Assembly (NCBI GenBank): GCA_001513505.1
Contig: LFTM01000099.1
Span: 1 to 7,208 of the forward strand
Direction of reading: 5' to 3'
Length of the DNA: 7,208 bases
Source of the DNA: Clostridiales bacterium DTU092
Lineage (GTDB): Bacteria; Bacillota; Clostridia; Caldicoprobacterales; Caldicoprobacteraceae
The position numbers and the translations under genes are program-made. Each line of letters begins with the position of its first letter. Positions within the stretch are counted from its first letter, which is position 1. The notes under the pieces are model-generated. The model ran no database searches. It saw nothing but the letters and a program-made list of their open reading frames with translations, and was not told where the DNA came from. Shown here one piece after another: positions 6,943-7,208 of this stretch.

Positions 6943-6983
6943 GGTTTTAAAACGCTAAACTTTTTGTTTAGTGGTATTAAACC
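6943..6983. promoter_or_regulatory. 41-bp imperfect dyad, candidate operator of the pot regulator
   Basis: Two 18-bp arms (6943-6960 and 6966-6983) flank a TTTTT centre. When one arm is reverse-complemented they agree at 14 of 18 positions. The inner CTAAAC/GTTTAG and the outer GGTTT/AAACC are perfect. The dyad lies between the predicted start of transcription (about 6984-6991) and the ribosome site at 6931-6935, where a bound dimer would block transcription. This fits autoregulation by the XRE-cupin protein. It could instead fold as an RNA hairpin in the leader. Confidence 0.55.
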
Positions 6984-6991
6984 TTAAAACA

Positions 6992-7026
6992 ATTATAATT
7001 TAAGCATAAATAAAAAAATATGTCAA
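6992..7026 (-). promoter_or_regulatory. Promoter of the regulator-potABCD operon
   Basis: On the minus strand a perfect TTGACA (plus positions 7021-7026) is followed after 17 bp by TTAAAT (6998-7003), preceded by TGC as in an extended -10. A perfect TATAAT sits immediately downstream (6992-6997), but its spacing of 23 bp from the TTGACA is too long. Upstream of the -35, the A/T tract at 7027-7060 resembles an UP element. Which -10 is used is uncertain. Start sites would be about 6991 or 6985. Confidence 0.6.
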
Positions 7027-7114
7027 TATAATTTTTTTAAATTTTTTTTATTATTATTATTCTCCTTGTTTACTGATGAAGACTGAGCTTTCAAAGAGCA
7101 TAAGGGAAGTGCTC

Positions 7115-7133
7115 AAATCAATGAAAATCAATG
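7115..7133. repeat. Short direct repeat AAATCAATG, two copies 10 bp apart
   Basis: AAATCAATG occurs at 7115-7123 and again at 7125-7133, one DNA helical turn apart. It lies about 90 bp upstream of the regulator's -35 box. It could be a binding site for a protein contacting the same DNA face twice, or chance in AT-rich sequence. Confidence 0.3.
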
Positions 7134-7174
7134 TTTTTATAATTACAGGTTTATCGATGTGAAACACCTTAATT

Positions 7175-7207
7175 TTACTGTTCAGCAGCTACTTTTTCAA
7201 GCACCCG
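7175..7207 (-). CDS. Possible C-terminal tail of an upstream minus-strand gene
   Basis: Reading leftward from the window edge in one minus-strand frame gives RVLEKVAAEQ and then TAA (7175-7177). This looks like an ordinary protein C-terminus, and the DNA beyond it is noticeably AT-richer. Only ten codons are visible, so neither a product nor even coding status can be established. No strong terminator separates it from the regulator promoter. Confidence 0.25.
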   Translation of the reverse strand, partial: RVLEKVAAEQ

Positions 7208-7208
7208 C

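Noticed and set aside
7095..7116. GAGCA/TGCTC hairpin as a terminator for the upstream gene
   Set aside because: Only five pairs with a 9-nt loop and no real T-run in the expected direction.
7076..7162. Plus-strand 28-codon open frame starting MKTELSKSIREVL
   Set aside because: The peptide looks plausible but there is no Shine-Dalgarno sequence upstream and no recognisable promoter, so it is not supported as a gene.

Overview
The window reads as chromosomal DNA of a low-to-moderate-GC Firmicute, most likely a member of the Clostridia. This is inferred from AT-rich intergenic DNA, strong AGGAGG-like Shine-Dalgarno sites, near-consensus sigma-A promoters and the protein families present. No mobile elements, CRISPR arrays, rRNA or tRNA genes were seen.

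Left part (1-2300): two divergently transcribed genes encode members of the uroporphyrinogen decarboxylase (UROD)-fold superfamily. The minus-strand gene (1-984) runs off the left edge. It has an MtaA-like N-terminus and an H-S-C-G metal-type motif. The plus-strand gene (1230-2300) is complete and carries H-L-D-G in what appears to be the same place. Neither resembles true heme-pathway HemE at its N-terminus. The 245-bp gap between them holds a good promoter for each direction. The plus-strand transcript has a leader of about 110 nt with competing inverted repeats and a small hairpin over its ribosome binding site.

Middle (2301-2544): a convergent junction with a bidirectional intrinsic terminator and a separate, weaker stem-loop.

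Right part (2545-6921, all minus strand): a polyamine ABC-transport operon headed by its probable regulator. The transcription order is XRE-cupin regulator, potA (ATPase), potB and potC (permeases), potD (substrate-binding lipoprotein). The four pot genes overlap by 4, 7 and 4 bp, so they are probably translationally coupled. A 123-bp gap separates the regulator from potA and contains two small hairpins. PotD binds polyamine outside the membrane, PotB and PotC form the channel, PotA powers uptake, and the regulator's cupin domain probably senses a small ligand.

Right edge (6922-7208): a promoter for the regulator and operon, a 41-bp imperfect dyad just downstream of it that is a good operator candidate, an A/T-rich upstream tract, and possibly the last few codons of another minus-strand gene.

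Most of this is a recognisable arrangement. The least explained points are the operator-like dyad, the leader of the plus-strand UROD-like gene, the paired UROD-like proteins with different metal motifs, and altered ligand-contact positions in PotD.
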